DNA of 64,000 nucleotides from an uncultured bacterium (GCA_902788345.1 CADAJP010000001.1:89795-153794); one strand, 5' to 3'. Shown: positions 46,927-56,467, numbered from the stretch's first letter. Program-made: numbers and translations. The notes: generated by a model from the letters alone, not told the origin.

Positions 46927-47679
46927 TTAAGCCTCTGCTTGTTGTGCAATTTCATCTGACATATCAAAATTTGCATATACATTTTGAACGTCATCAAGTT
47001 CTTCAAGTCTGTCAACAAGACGCAAAATTGACTGTGCTGTCTTTACATCAGTAATGTCAATAGTATTTTTTGGAATTCTTGTCAGCTCGGCATTTGAACT
47101 TTTGAAACCTTCTTTTTCCAATCCTTCTACTACACTTTGGAAATTTTCTACTGAAGTAATTACTCTGTATGAGTCTTCATCTTCTTCAACATCTTCTGCA
47201 TCAAGATTGATTGCACATTCAAAAAGCTTGTCAAAATTAACTTCTCCGCTGTCAAATGTAATAGAGCCTTTTTTGTCAAACATAAAGCTTACGCAGTTTG
47301 TTTCGCCAAGGTTACCGCCGAATTTTGAAAATGTACTTCTTACATCTCCTGCGGTTCGGTTACGGTTATCTGTCATTGCTTCTACAACAACTGCAACTCC
47401 GCCTGCACCGTATCCTTCGTATGTAATTTCTTCATAATTATCAGCTGAACCTGCACCTGCACCCTTATCAATTGCTCTTTTAATATTATCATTCGGCAAT
47501 CCTGAAGCCTTTGCTTTTTCAATAGCTGTTCTTAAACGGAAATTACCGGCAGGATCAGGTCCGCCAAGTCTTGCCGCAACTATTATTTCTCTTGAATATT
47601 TTTGAAATACTACAGCTTTTTGCCCGTCTGTTTTAGCTTTTTTATTCTTAATATTTGCCCATTTTGAATGTCCTGACAT
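46927..47679 (-). CDS. yebC: YebC/PmpR-family protein
   Basis: A 250-residue TACO1/YebC protein. MSGHSKWANIKNKKAKTDGQ is the universal N-terminus. ENVERAIDKGxG-type sequence (NIKRAIDKGAGAG) and the acidic DAEDVEEDEDSY are also present. The family has been described as transcriptional regulators and, more recently, as ribosome-associated factors easing translation of proline stretches. I use the ATG at 47679, which follows AAGGGGAT, rather than an in-frame start at 47739. It leads the operon with the diguanylate cyclase and tsaE. Confidence 0.95.
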   Translation of the reverse strand: MSGHSKWANIKNKKAKTDGQKAVVFQKYSREIIVAARLGGPDPAGNFRLRTAIEKAKASGLPNDNIKRAIDKGAGAGSADNYEEITYEGYGAGGVAVVVEAMTDNRNRTAGDVRSTFSKFGGNLGETNCVSFMFDKKGSITFDSGEVNFDKLFECAINLDAEDVEEDEDSYRVITSVENFQSVVEGLEKEGFKSSNAELTRIPKNTIDITDVKTAQSILRLVDRLEELDDVQNVYANFDMSDEIAQQAEA

Positions 47680-47820
47680 AAATTTATCCCCTTTTTCTTT
47701 TATTTCTGTTATAACTTTTCCTGATAATAACAAAAACATCCACCTTTTTCAACTTGTTATAAATTTTTTAATTGTCTTTGTATTATGTTAAAAGGCTAAT
47801 GTATTCTTTTCTTTTCTGCT

Positions 47821-47826
47821 GATAAT
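47821..47826 (+). promoter_or_regulatory. Predicted leaderless -10 of the VWA-sigma operon
   Basis: GATAAT lies exactly 6 nt before the ATG at 47833, and no Shine-Dalgarno sequence is present. Confidence 0.45.
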
Positions 47827-47832
47827 GTTTGT

Positions 47833-48558
47833 ATGAAAAAATTATTATTAACTTTATTTGTATCTGTTTTTATTCTGCTGCCTTCTTATGCAGGGAAATA
47901 TGGTGTGTTTCATCCTTATAATTATACTTTCGACAATAATGCAGGTGAAAAATTACTCTTTATTCTTGATTTGTCAAACAGTATGAATGAAACACTTGAA
48001 AATAGTACAAAATTTAATTTAATGCTAAAAACATTGCGTGAGGTTTTGCCTAAAATTTCTGCAGATACGCAGGTTGGACTTCGTATATATGGTTACAGAA
48101 TGGGCTTTACTCCTGTTGAAGCTTGCAGAGCTTCAACGCTTGCCGTTCCTATTGTTTCAAATAATGTTGATAATATTCAGTCCGCATTATCCAAGCGTAA
48201 ACCCAGAGGAATGACACCGATTACATTTTCTCTAAAACAGGCGATAAAGTATGATTTTGGAGATTTTATCGGTAAAAAACACATTGTGTTAATGACTGAC
48301 GGGGGTGAAAATTGTGATGAAAGTCCCTGTTCTTTTGTAATGCAGTTAATAAAATTCAGGCGAGATGTTCAAATTGATGTTATTGCTTTTAATATAAATA
48401 ATTCTGATGATTTGAATCAATTAAGGTGTACCGCTCTTGTTACAAGCGGGAAATTTTATAATGCACAAACTTCTGCCCAGTTATTTGATGGCTTTAATAA
48501 TTCAATTAAGGGCATAAAAAATGTAGATGCAAAAATTTTACTTCCGGATTTCAAGTAG
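47833..48558 (+). CDS. Exported von Willebrand A domain protein
   Basis: A 241-residue protein with a signal peptide (residues 1-20, cleaved after SYA) and one VWA domain. The metal-ion site is complete: D46-L-S48-N-S50 (DLSNS), the threonine in MTPITFS, and D in LMTDGGENCD. Such domains bind protein ligands through a divalent metal, here probably in the periplasm. Two cysteine pairs may form disulfides. It is the first gene of an operon with an ECF sigma factor and a membrane anti-sigma factor, so it may act as a sensor or be a target. Confidence 0.85.
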   Translation: MKKLLLTLFVSVFILLPSYAGKYGVFHPYNYTFDNNAGEKLLFILDLSNSMNETLENSTKFNLMLKTLREVLPKISADTQVGLRIYGYRMGFTPVEACRASTLAVPIVSNNVDNIQSALSKRKPRGMTPITFSLKQAIKYDFGDFIGKKHIVLMTDGGENCDESPCSFVMQLIKFRRDVQIDVIAFNINNSDDLNQLRCTALVTSGKFYNAQTSAQLFDGFNNSIKGIKNVDAKILLPDFK

Positions 48559-48572
48559 ATTTAAGGTTTAAT

Positions 48573-49166
48573 ATGAGTGAAAAACTTAATTACAAAAAAA
48601 TGAAAACCCCAGAGCTTGTTGTTCTTTCCCAAAAGGACGATTTCAAAGCGCTGGAAGAACTTATAAAACGCGTTCAAAAAGATGTTTTTGCAACTTTAAC
48701 ATATATTCTTAAAAGTAATGAAAATATTTATGATTTAACTCAGGATGTACTCGTAAAAATTGCCAAAAATATTAAAAAATTGCATAATCCAAAGTGTTTT
48801 CACGGGTGGCAGAATCATATTATAACAAATACATATTATGATTATATGCGTAAAATCCGCTCAAAACCTGAGATGATTTCACTTGAATATTCCTGTCCTG
48901 CTCTCAATATGGATATTAAAATTGAAATTCCCGATAAATCAGGGAAACCAATGGATAAATGCATAAGTGCCGAATGTGAAAAGGAAATTAAAAAGGCTAT
49001 CAGGGGATTACCTGATACATTCAGAATTGCAATTGTTTTAAGGGAATTTCAGGGATTGAGTTATGAAGAAATTGCCCAGGCTACCAAAACAGGAATTGGC
49101 ACAGTAAAATCAAGGATTTCGCGCGCAAGAATGAAGTTACATGAGATATTGGCAAATTATATATAA
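48573..49166 (+). CDS. ECF-type RNA polymerase sigma factor
   Basis: A 197-residue group 4 sigma factor. Region 2 covers about residues 25-90 (YDLTQDVLVKIAKNIKKL, FHGWQNHIITNTYYDYMR). Region 4 covers about 135-197 (LREFQGLSYEEIAQATKTG, VKSRISRARMKL). There is no region 1 or 3. AAGG lies before the ATG. It is followed 9 nt later by a zinc-binding anti-sigma factor, the usual partner. Confidence 0.92.
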   Translation: MSEKLNYKKMKTPELVVLSQKDDFKALEELIKRVQKDVFATLTYILKSNENIYDLTQDVLVKIAKNIKKLHNPKCFHGWQNHIITNTYYDYMRKIRSKPEMISLEYSCPALNMDIKIEIPDKSGKPMDKCISAECEKEIKKAIRGLPDTFRIAIVLREFQGLSYEEIAQATKTGIGTVKSRISRARMKLHEILANYI

Positions 49167-49175
49167 GGAGTTTTT

Positions 49176-49709
49176 ATGGATAATCATCTTACCTGTAGTC
49201 AGGTTGTTTCGCTTATAACCTTTTATGTTGACGGAAAGTTAAATCCGACATTAAAAAAATATGTCGAAAATCATATAAAAAAATGTTCTTCATGCAGAAG
49301 AAAGGTTGAAGAATTACAAAAAATATACTTTGATTGCGGTTTAGAAAATAGGCCGGAACAAAAGTATATTGAAGAAGATGAAATTAATGACCGCGAGATT
49401 ATTAAAAGTTTATCAGCTTATATTGATCACGAGTTAAATGAATCTGATAATATAAGAGTAAAAAAAATGACCGTTTCAAATCCTGATACCCGTGAAAAAC
49501 TTGAATTGATGTATAAGTTTCAAAAAATTATGCACTCTGCTTATGAAAGAACTAAAGGGAATTTTAAAAATGATTATTCAAAGGCTGTTATTTCGTTGCT
49601 TTCAGATTCGGATGATAATTATTCAACAACATATTTAAAAAAATTAGTAATCTTATTTTTTATATTGCTGTCAGTAATAATTTCGTGTTTTATCTGGCTA
49701 AATTTTTAA
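49176..49709 (+). CDS. Membrane-anchored anti-sigma factor (ZAS type)
   Basis: A 177-residue protein. The N-terminal zinc-binding anti-sigma domain shows HIKKCSSCRRKVE (Hx3Cx2C) with an upstream TCSQVV. A second similar helical unit (about residues 70-110, LSAYIDHELNES) lacks the cysteines. The C-terminus is one membrane segment (LKKLVILFFILLSVIISCFI) with only three residues after it, so there is almost no periplasmic part. It should hold the preceding ECF sigma factor at the membrane. The 3' end overlaps the convergent gene by 12 nt. Confidence 0.85.
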   Translation: MDNHLTCSQVVSLITFYVDGKLNPTLKKYVENHIKKCSSCRRKVEELQKIYFDCGLENRPEQKYIEEDEINDREIIKSLSAYIDHELNESDNIRVKKMTVSNPDTREKLELMYKFQKIMHSAYERTKGNFKNDYSKAVISLLSDSDDNYSTTYLKKLVILFFILLSVIISCFIWLNF

Positions 49710-50354
49710 ATCGCCTCTGTTGGTAAATGAATAGATATTTTTTCCAAGCGGATAGTATTTTGAATATTTGTTTTGCGGTTTATCCGGAGCTTGAAGGGTA
49801 TTATTATATTTAGCGATATTTTTCTGCTGTTTATGTGAAGCATAAATATTTCTGAATACAGGTGTTAAAATGTTGCATGATATGATTGAACCTGTCAGAG
49901 TTGCAAGTACATCTATGCCGTTTTTAAAATTGTGATAATTTTTCTTTAGTTTTGGAGGCATTTGCCTTACATATTTTTCAACATCAAAATTTGCTTTTCC
50001 CAAGTTCTTTATTTTATTTGGTATTCTTTTTATCAATGTTGTGTTGAAGTATTTGCTTACGTTACCCGGTAAAAGTTTCCCGCATTTTACGGCTTTATTT
50101 GCAAGTGTGCTTAAAGTCCTAGTAACCGCATAGAATGAAACGATGTTTATTGCGGCATCTGCTATTTCCTGCGGAATCATAAACATTTTTTGTTCTTTAG
50201 GAATTTTTTCATTAAATGCGATAGCAAACACCTGTGCCACAGATGACATTGCCCAGCCGATTATACCGGTGTGAATAAGCATTTTCCCGTATTCTCTGCC
50301 ATATGTGTTAAATAATTGTATTTTTATTCGTTCAAAAATACTCAGGTTAGCCAT
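49698..50354 (-). CDS. Unknown membrane protein (218 aa)
   Basis: A 218-residue protein with perhaps three hydrophobic segments (about residues 25-45, 65-85 and 145-165) separated by basic loops. No family is recognised. The start is set by AGGAGGTGC 3 nt before the ATG at 50354. It overlaps the end of the preceding gene by 8 nt, so the two are coupled. Both are basic proteins with hydrophobic segments and probably work together. They are controlled by recurrent promoter motif copy 6. Confidence 0.6.
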   Translation of the reverse strand: MANLSIFERIKIQLFNTYGREYGKMLIHTGIIGWAMSSVAQVFAIAFNEKIPKEQKMFMIPQEIADAAINIVSFYAVTRTLSTLANKAVKCGKLLPGNVSKYFNTTLIKRIPNKIKNLGKANFDVEKYVRQMPPKLKKNYHNFKNGIDVLATLTGSIISCNILTPVFRNIYASHKQQKNIAKYNNTLQAPDKPQNKYSKYYPLGKNIYSFTNRGDLKI

Positions 50355-51021
50355 TTGCACCTCCTTTCGCCGATTTGCCGACATTATTCATAAAATTCTG
50401 CATTGTCGGTCGGAGGTGGTTTGTGTTTATGTTAAGTTCAATGTTATGATTTTTGTCTTGATTATTTTTTCTGTAATGCTTTTTGTCGTATGCAATAAAT
50501 TTGTTTGTCAAATTCTTTGTTACCGGGGCATCAAACAAGAAATTGGTCATTAACATAACGCCAAGTGCAAGCAATGTTCCTATGGTATTTTTGTATTGTC
50601 CGATTGATTCGGCGCTAATCTTTACATGTAGTGGTGAAGGTGTAAAGAATGTTTCCCAGGATTTTTTGCATTTAGCCGGTATTTGTGTCATTTTTTCAAC
50701 GGCTTTAATAGTGTAATAACGTACTAAAAAACCACTTGTAGTACCGGCAAGTATTTTGGCAATTGTTCTTGAAGCTGAAGCTCGTCTTGTATCCTCATCT
50801 ACGCGTTTATTGTATATATCTATAAACGGTTGGCTCATTAAGGCTGAAACACCAAGAATTAATCTGTTCTGTGGTGAAGAAATGTGTTTACCTGCCCATT
50901 CAATTCCTTTCAGCAGGGTTTTATTAGACACAGTCATATTGGGTACGCTGTTTGCAATCTTTTGCATTACCCTGTTTGATGTTCTTTGAATTTTACCAGC
51001 TATGTTACTTACGTTTAACAT
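50347..51021 (-). CDS. Unknown membrane protein (224 aa)
   Basis: A 224-residue protein. It has an N-terminal amphipathic region, a hydrophobic stretch near residues 55-70, ASRTIAKILAGTTSGFLVRY, and a stronger membrane segment (TIGTLLALGVMLMTNFLF), followed by a polar Asn/Lys/His-rich tail. No domain is known to me. I use the ATG at 51021; the in-frame GTG at 51027 lies closer to the promoter. The recurrent promoter motif ends 9 nt upstream. It is the first gene of a two-gene unit with 49698. Confidence 0.6.
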   Translation of the reverse strand: MLNVSNIAGKIQRTSNRVMQKIANSVPNMTVSNKTLLKGIEWAGKHISSPQNRLILGVSALMSQPFIDIYNKRVDEDTRRASASRTIAKILAGTTSGFLVRYYTIKAVEKMTQIPAKCKKSWETFFTPSPLHVKISAESIGQYKNTIGTLLALGVMLMTNFLFDAPVTKNLTNKFIAYDKKHYRKNNQDKNHNIELNINTNHLRPTMQNFMNNVGKSAKGGANG

Positions 51022-51030
51022 ACACACTTC

Positions 51031-51068
51031 ACCGATTATATAAAGTATTTTTTAAGGGGTAAATTGCC
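51031..51068 (-). promoter_or_regulatory. Recurrent bipartite promoter motif, copy 6
   Basis: On the minus strand GGCAATTT starts at 51068 and ATACTTTATATAATCGGT at 51048, the same 20-base register. It ends 9 nt before the ATG at 51021. Confidence 0.65.
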
Positions 51069-51113
51069 TGTTTTCTCAAATTTGTTTCATAAAAATTTAC
51101 AATTTGATAATGT

Positions 51114-52655
51114 TTATTTGCCGTAATCTTCAATCTGAAACATTCTGAACTGAAGTGCCTGAGTTAAATGTATAGCTGATATTTCTTTACTTGAATCTAA
51201 ATCTGCTATTGTTCTTGCAATTTTTAATATTCGGTCATATCTTCTGCCTGATAACTGATACTTTACAATTGCCGATTTCATTATTTCTTGCGATTGTGAA
51301 TCAAGCTGACAGTATTTTTTTATAAGCTTTGAAGTTAATTCGGAGTTAGTTAGGATTTTTTCATCTTTATATCTTTCAAGCTGAATATTTCTTGCATTGA
51401 TTACCCTTTTTCTAATGTCAGATGAACTTTCTTTTGACGGCTCTGAATTCAGTAATTCCGCAGGAGTAAGACGAGGTACGTCAATTTGTAAATCTATACG
51501 GTCAAGTAGAGGACCTGACAGTTTAGAAATATATCTGTTTATCTGAAAATCAGAGCATGTGCACTGCTTTTCTTTATCTCCGAGAAAACCGCACGGACAA
51601 GGATTCATTGCTCCTATAAGAATAAATTTAGCAGGGTATTTAACAGAATGTGATGCTCTTGAAATTGTTATTTCTCCGTCTTCTAAAGGCTGTCTTAAAA
51701 CTTCAAGCACTTGTCTTGGGAATTCAACCATTTCATCAAGAAACAGTGCTCCTCTGTGTGCAAGTGTTATTTCTCCCGGTTTTGGATTACTTCCGCCGCC
51801 TATTATTCCGTTTGCAGAGGCACTATGGTGGATAATTCTAAACGGTCTTTTTGTAACCAGCGGTTCATCAGGAGTAAGTAACCCCGAAACGCTGTATATT
51901 TTTGTAAGTTCAAGAGCTTCTTCAAGTTCAAGCGGAGGTAAAATTGAGGGAAAACATTTTGCCATCATTGTTTTGCCTGAGCCGGGAGAACCCACCATAA
52001 GTACATTGTGTCCTCCGGCTGCAGCAATTTCAAGTGCTTTTTTAGCTTTTTGCTGCCCTTTTACATCCTTAAAATCGTATGTATATTCAATTGCCGATTC
52101 ACTTGTTAAATAGGCGGAAACATCAATTTCTGTTTTGGCAATTGGTGTGTCTGTAAAATGTGCAACCACTTCCGATAAATATTTCGCACCATAAACATTT
52201 ATCCCTTCAATTAAGCCTGCTTCTTTTGCGTTCTCATAAGGAACAATTACATTTTTTATACCCTGTTCTTTTAAACCTAATACGAGCGGTAATACCCCTG
52301 AAACTGCCCGTATCATTCCGTCAAGAGCAAGTTCACCGATAAATGCATAATCTTTTACCTGATCTGATGTTAAAACTTCTTCTTCGATTAAAATTCCTAT
52401 AGCTATCGGTAAATCAAATCCTGTTCCGTTTTTCTTCAGGTCTGCAGGAGCCAAATTTACAACAATTTTTCGTGACGGAAATGTGAAATTTGAATTTTTT
52501 ATGGCAGATTTAACCCTGTCTCGTGCTTCGTTTACCGCAACATCAGGTAATCCGACAACAGACATTGCCGGCAGCGAATTTATAATGTCCGTTTCAACAG
52601 AAACTTCATAAGCATTTAATCCAATTACAGAACCTGATTTTACTCTGTTTACCAT
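51114..52655 (-). CDS. comM: ComM/YifB-family Mg-chelatase-like ATPase
   Basis: A 513-residue AAA+ protein. The N-terminal part (about 1-170) is the ChlI-like substrate domain (SVVGLPDVAVNEARDRVKSA). Walker A is GSPGSGKTMMAK and Walker B is GALFLDEMVEF. CPCGFLGDKEKQCTC is the cysteine cluster typical of this family. ComM is a helicase that extends branch migration in natural transformation, where tested. With dprA it suggests DNA uptake. It follows dnaX on the same strand. Confidence 0.92.
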   Translation of the reverse strand: MVNRVKSGSVIGLNAYEVSVETDIINSLPAMSVVGLPDVAVNEARDRVKSAIKNSNFTFPSRKIVVNLAPADLKKNGTGFDLPIAIGILIEEEVLTSDQVKDYAFIGELALDGMIRAVSGVLPLVLGLKEQGIKNVIVPYENAKEAGLIEGINVYGAKYLSEVVAHFTDTPIAKTEIDVSAYLTSESAIEYTYDFKDVKGQQKAKKALEIAAAGGHNVLMVGSPGSGKTMMAKCFPSILPPLELEEALELTKIYSVSGLLTPDEPLVTKRPFRIIHHSASANGIIGGGSNPKPGEITLAHRGALFLDEMVEFPRQVLEVLRQPLEDGEITISRASHSVKYPAKFILIGAMNPCPCGFLGDKEKQCTCSDFQINRYISKLSGPLLDRIDLQIDVPRLTPAELLNSEPSKESSSDIRKRVINARNIQLERYKDEKILTNSELTSKLIKKYCQLDSQSQEIMKSAIVKYQLSGRRYDRILKIARTIADLDSSKEISAIHLTQALQFRMFQIEDYGK

Positions 52656-52672
52656 AAATATCCCTTAATCTT

Positions 52673-54559
52673 TTATTCTATGATTTTACCTTCAAATAAA
52701 TCCACCACCATATTCACTTCGTCTGAATGGTATGACGCATCTGCACGTGATTGTGCCGGTGCAACATTATTTTCAGAAGGCAGTTCTGCATCGGGTGAAT
52801 TTGTTTCTTCTTCCGAGGAATTATTTATTGTTTTTTTTTCTTCGTCTTTACTTAATTCTATTGCTTCTGTTATTTCTTCTTTTGTTTCCTGAGTTTTTGG
52901 TATAAGCGGCGGCTTTGGAGAAACTTCAGACTTTTGTTCTGAAGATGGATTTTGTTCTGCTCTTATTTTGTCATCTCCGGCTTGAGGAGCTCTTACAACA
53001 ATTTTAGGCAGTTTGCCAAACAATGTTTTGGCGCTTTCTTCCAAAAATGCAAATCTTTCACCATCAATACTAAAGCTTTTTAACCACGCAGTATTTTTTA
53101 TTGTAATTATAATTTCATCCTGTGTAATTTTTACAGGAATTGCCTGTTGTTTCAAAATTGCTCTTGAAGGGAAACTGGATATACTCTCAAGGAATTTTTC
53201 CCACACAGCTTTTAAATCACCGGAAGTCCCTGCAGACTGAATTGTACTTGGCTGCGCCGGAGCAGGTTTAGATTCCCGGACTGTTTGTTTAGGCACAGGT
53301 TGTTTTTGCACAGGGGTATGTTGTTTTGAATTTTCAACACTTTCATATTTATTAACCGGCATTGGCGGTGTGTTGTATGAAGGTGCAGGTTTTACAATAT
53401 TGTCTGATTCAAGTGAGCTGATTCTTTTTTGCAAATCTTCTAATTTTGTATTTTCTGTCAGGTTTGCCATATCAAGAATTGCAATATCAAGCCATAGTTT
53501 TGGATTTGTCGTAAGTTTTAATTCTCTTATGTATGAAGCACACTTGTCAGACAAGGATATAAGCTGGTGCGCTTCAATGTTGTCTAAATCCTTGCAAAGT
53601 GTTTTTATCTGCTCCTCATTTAATTGAATTGCATCAGTTATATCTTTTATCCCTGTTGTTTTTATTATTAGGGCATTTCTTAAATATTCAAGAAAATTTG
53701 ATAAAATTTGAGAGGGTTCATTACCCTGATTGTATATGTCGTTTAAGGTATTTAGGGATGCTGAACCGTCAGATTTTATAATATTTTCAAATAATACGGT
53801 TAATGAGGAAAATGATAATCTGCCCAATAATCTGTTAATGTCGTCTGTTTCAATTTTTTTATCGGCGGAATTAAGTACGCTTAACTGATCTAAAAGAGCT
53901 ATACTGTCCCTCATTCCTCCTGCAGAATTTGTTGCAATATATCTTAGAGCTTCATCAGTAATATTTATTTTTTCTTTATCCGAAATATAGCGGAGATGTT
54001 TTGTAATATCGTCAGTTGTAATTCTTTTAAAATCAAATCTTTGACAACGGCTTTTAATAGTATCAAGCACCTTGTGAACTTCTGTTGTCGCAAGTATAAA
54101 TATTACATTTTCAGGCGGTTCTTCAAGTGTTTTTAACAAAGCATTAAAAGCTGTGGGTGTCAGCATATGAACTTCGTCAATGATATAAATTTTATAGCGG
54201 CTGTGAACCGGTGCCATTGCTACATTTTGGATAATTTCTTCCGCATCATTTACCGAGCGGTTGCTTGCCGCGTCCATTTCGATTACATCTATCGGAACTG
54301 ATTTTGTTATATTTATACAGTTTTCACATTCATTACAAGGTGAAACTGTCGGACCTTTTTCGCAATTTAATGATTTTGCAAAAATTCTTGCGGTTGATGT
54401 TTTACCCGTTCCTCTCGGGCCTGTAAACAAATATGCGTGTGAAATTCTGTCTGATTCAATTGCATTGGTTAATGCTTTTTTTATATGCTCCTGACCGACT
54501 ACTTCTTCAAGCTTTTGCGGTCTGTATTTTCTGTATAAAGGTACATAATTGTTATTCAT
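52673..54559 (-). CDS. dnaX: DNA polymerase III subunit gamma/tau
   Basis: A 628-residue clamp-loader ATPase. Walker A is GPRGTGKTSTARIF, the zinc cysteines are CNECENC, and Walker B is IYIIDEVHML, with the sensor LATTEVHK following. Residues 1-360 form the clamp-loader core. A Pro/Ser/Glu-rich linker and a tau-like domain at about 455-530 follow, and the C-terminal 90 residues are low complexity. No programmed-frameshift slip site was recognised. A TATAAT 9 nt before the ATG implies a very short leader. Confidence 0.95.
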   Translation of the reverse strand: MNNNYVPLYRKYRPQKLEEVVGQEHIKKALTNAIESDRISHAYLFTGPRGTGKTSTARIFAKSLNCEKGPTVSPCNECENCINITKSVPIDVIEMDAASNRSVNDAEEIIQNVAMAPVHSRYKIYIIDEVHMLTPTAFNALLKTLEEPPENVIFILATTEVHKVLDTIKSRCQRFDFKRITTDDITKHLRYISDKEKINITDEALRYIATNSAGGMRDSIALLDQLSVLNSADKKIETDDINRLLGRLSFSSLTVLFENIIKSDGSASLNTLNDIYNQGNEPSQILSNFLEYLRNALIIKTTGIKDITDAIQLNEEQIKTLCKDLDNIEAHQLISLSDKCASYIRELKLTTNPKLWLDIAILDMANLTENTKLEDLQKRISSLESDNIVKPAPSYNTPPMPVNKYESVENSKQHTPVQKQPVPKQTVRESKPAPAQPSTIQSAGTSGDLKAVWEKFLESISSFPSRAILKQQAIPVKITQDEIIITIKNTAWLKSFSIDGERFAFLEESAKTLFGKLPKIVVRAPQAGDDKIRAEQNPSSEQKSEVSPKPPLIPKTQETKEEITEAIELSKDEEKKTINNSSEEETNSPDAELPSENNVAPAQSRADASYHSDEVNMVVDLFEGKIIE

Positions 54560-54601
54560 GATAAAATAATTATAGCAGATAATTATGAAATAGGATAAAT
54601 T

Positions 54602-55495
54602 ATGAATTTAATTAAACCTAAAAATCTTGTTAAAGGTGATACAATATGCATAATTGCACCTTCAGGATGTGTTGAAAAGGACAAAATTTTAAATTCTGCC
54701 AAGTATTTTGAAGGTTTAGGTTTTCAAGTTAAACTTGGGAAAAATCTTTTTAATAAAGACAGATATATGTCGGGTACTGATGCGGAGCGTATATCTGATA
54801 TAGAAGAAGCATTCTGCGATAATGATGTTAAAGCAATTATTTGTGCAAGAGGCGGTTATGGTGCATTGAGGATAATTAACAAAATAGATTATAATCTTAT
54901 CAAAAATAACCCGAAAATATTTTGCGGATATTCTGATATAACAGCATTATCTCTTATGATTTTAAAAAAGACCGGTTTGATAACCTATTCTTCTCCTATG
55001 CCAAAAGGAGATTTTCAGCCTGAAAATATTGATAAATATACAGAAAAATATTTTTGGAATGTGATGTATGGCAATCTTAATGAGATTAAGCCTGCTGATT
55101 TAAAGGTTTATAAAAACGGGAGTTGTCAGGGGATATTATGGGGCGGTAACCTTGCAACTGTATCTTCTATGTGTGGTTTGGATTTTATCCCAGATGAAAA
55201 ATTTATATTTTTTGCAGAGGATTTAAACGAGCCGGTTTATAAAATTGACAGATGTTTCCGCCAGCTTTTGAATATCGATAAGTTTAAGGATAATTTAAGC
55301 GGTATTGTTTTGGGTGAATTTTTAGGTGTTGAGGAATATAAAGATCAGCTTGAATATCTTTTTGATGAAATTTCACAGGAATTAAATGTTCCTGTTTATT
55401 CAGGATATAAAATATCTCATGACAGTTCAAAAATCACTTTGCCTGTCGGTCAGAGTGCAATTTTATGTGATGATGGCGTTATAAAATTTGTTTAG
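54602..55495 (+). CDS. LD-carboxypeptidase (peptidase S66)
   Basis: A 297-residue S66 serine peptidase. The nucleophile is in FCGYSDITAL, and the Glu and His of the triad lie in the C-terminal half (ILWGGNLATVSSMCG, FFAEDLNEP, SGYKISHDSSKITLPVG). ICARGGYGALR is the conserved glycine-rich turn. The enzyme removes the terminal D-alanine from tetrapeptides during peptidoglycan recycling. No signal peptide is present, so it is cytoplasmic. AGGA precedes the ATG; the gene is divergent from dnaX. Confidence 0.93.
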   Translation: MNLIKPKNLVKGDTICIIAPSGCVEKDKILNSAKYFEGLGFQVKLGKNLFNKDRYMSGTDAERISDIEEAFCDNDVKAIICARGGYGALRIINKIDYNLIKNNPKIFCGYSDITALSLMILKKTGLITYSSPMPKGDFQPENIDKYTEKYFWNVMYGNLNEIKPADLKVYKNGSCQGILWGGNLATVSSMCGLDFIPDEKFIFFAEDLNEPVYKIDRCFRQLLNIDKFKDNLSGIVLGEFLGVEEYKDQLEYLFDEISQELNVPVYSGYKISHDSSKITLPVGQSAILCDDGVIKFV

Positions 55496-55496
55496 A

Positions 55497-56357
55497 TTAT
55501 TTTTCTTTAATGATTAAAACATCACATTGTGCATATTCAAGTATTCTTCGGCTTACAGATGACATTAGTATCCCTGAAAAAGCGTTACGGTTTCTCATTC
55601 CTGTTACCGTAAGTGTTATGCCGTTAAGAATTATGTATTCAAGTATTTTTTCAGCAGGGTTTCCGCCTATGACTGTTTTATTTTCTATTTTTATGTTGTT
55701 TGCCATAAATAATTTTTCAACTTTTAACAGATTTGTCAGTGCATATTTTTGTTGTTGTCTTTCAACATCATTTATCCAGTTTGAATCAATATTACCCTCT
55801 AAAAACAAAAATTCCGGCATTTCATATACATTAAGCAGGTGGACATTTGCATTGCTGAAATCTATGTTTTTAATGACGTTGACTATTACATCTTCTGATA
55901 GCGGAGTCTGTGTGATTGGCAACAGAATGTTTTTAGCTGTTTGTTTTGATTTAGAGATATATACATTTGATTTTGATGCAGAGGCAACCTGTTGTGATAC
56001 GGAACCTAGCCATTTTTGCAGACCTTTTTTACCGTTTGAACCCATTACAATACATTCATAATATTTTTTCTGCTCTGTTTCTAGTATTGAATCAACTGCA
56101 TTTCCACATAATTTATGTATCCCTGATATTTTTATATTTTCTTTTGTTAAGTATTCTTGTGAGTATTCAATAATTGAGTTCGTAGAATTTTTACATTCTG
56201 TCAGGTATTTATTTCCGTCAAACAGCACAGAGTCCGGAAGATAAGTTACATCTGATACTGATAATATCTCTGCACTAAAATCTTTTACCCACATTGAAAA
56301 GTTACTTATTGAGTTATAACTTGTTTTTGAACCGTCTGTACAAAATAATATACGCAT
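55497..56357 (-). CDS. Tandem universal stress protein
   Basis: A 286-residue protein of two Usp domains. The first begins RILFCTDGSKTSYNSI and ends in CIVMGSNGKKGLQKWLGSVS. The second begins KNILLPITQTPL and ends TVTGMRNRNAFSGILMSSVS, which keeps most of the Gx2Gx9S ATP-binding pattern. VSRRILEYAQCDVLIIKE is the typical C-terminus. Usp proteins are induced by growth arrest or stress; no specific partner is evident. GGAGG lies before the ATG. Confidence 0.9.
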   Translation of the reverse strand: MRILFCTDGSKTSYNSISNFSMWVKDFSAEILSVSDVTYLPDSVLFDGNKYLTECKNSTNSIIEYSQEYLTKENIKISGIHKLCGNAVDSILETEQKKYYECIVMGSNGKKGLQKWLGSVSQQVASASKSNVYISKSKQTAKNILLPITQTPLSEDVIVNVIKNIDFSNANVHLLNVYEMPEFLFLEGNIDSNWINDVERQQQKYALTNLLKVEKLFMANNIKIENKTVIGGNPAEKILEYIILNGITLTVTGMRNRNAFSGILMSSVSRRILEYAQCDVLIIKEK

Positions 56358-56467
56358 TTATGCCTCCTTTTATTCAAAAATAACTAATGTTAAGGAAAAT
56401 TACATTGGCTGGTAATATTATTTTTTTCTGCTAATATAGAATTATAGATTATCAGGTTATATTTAAA

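Noticed and set aside
51559..52113. 184-codon plus-strand ORF antisense to the comM-like gene
   Set aside because: It mirrors conserved ATPase motifs on the other strand, has Ser/Pro-rich shadow composition and lacks a start site.
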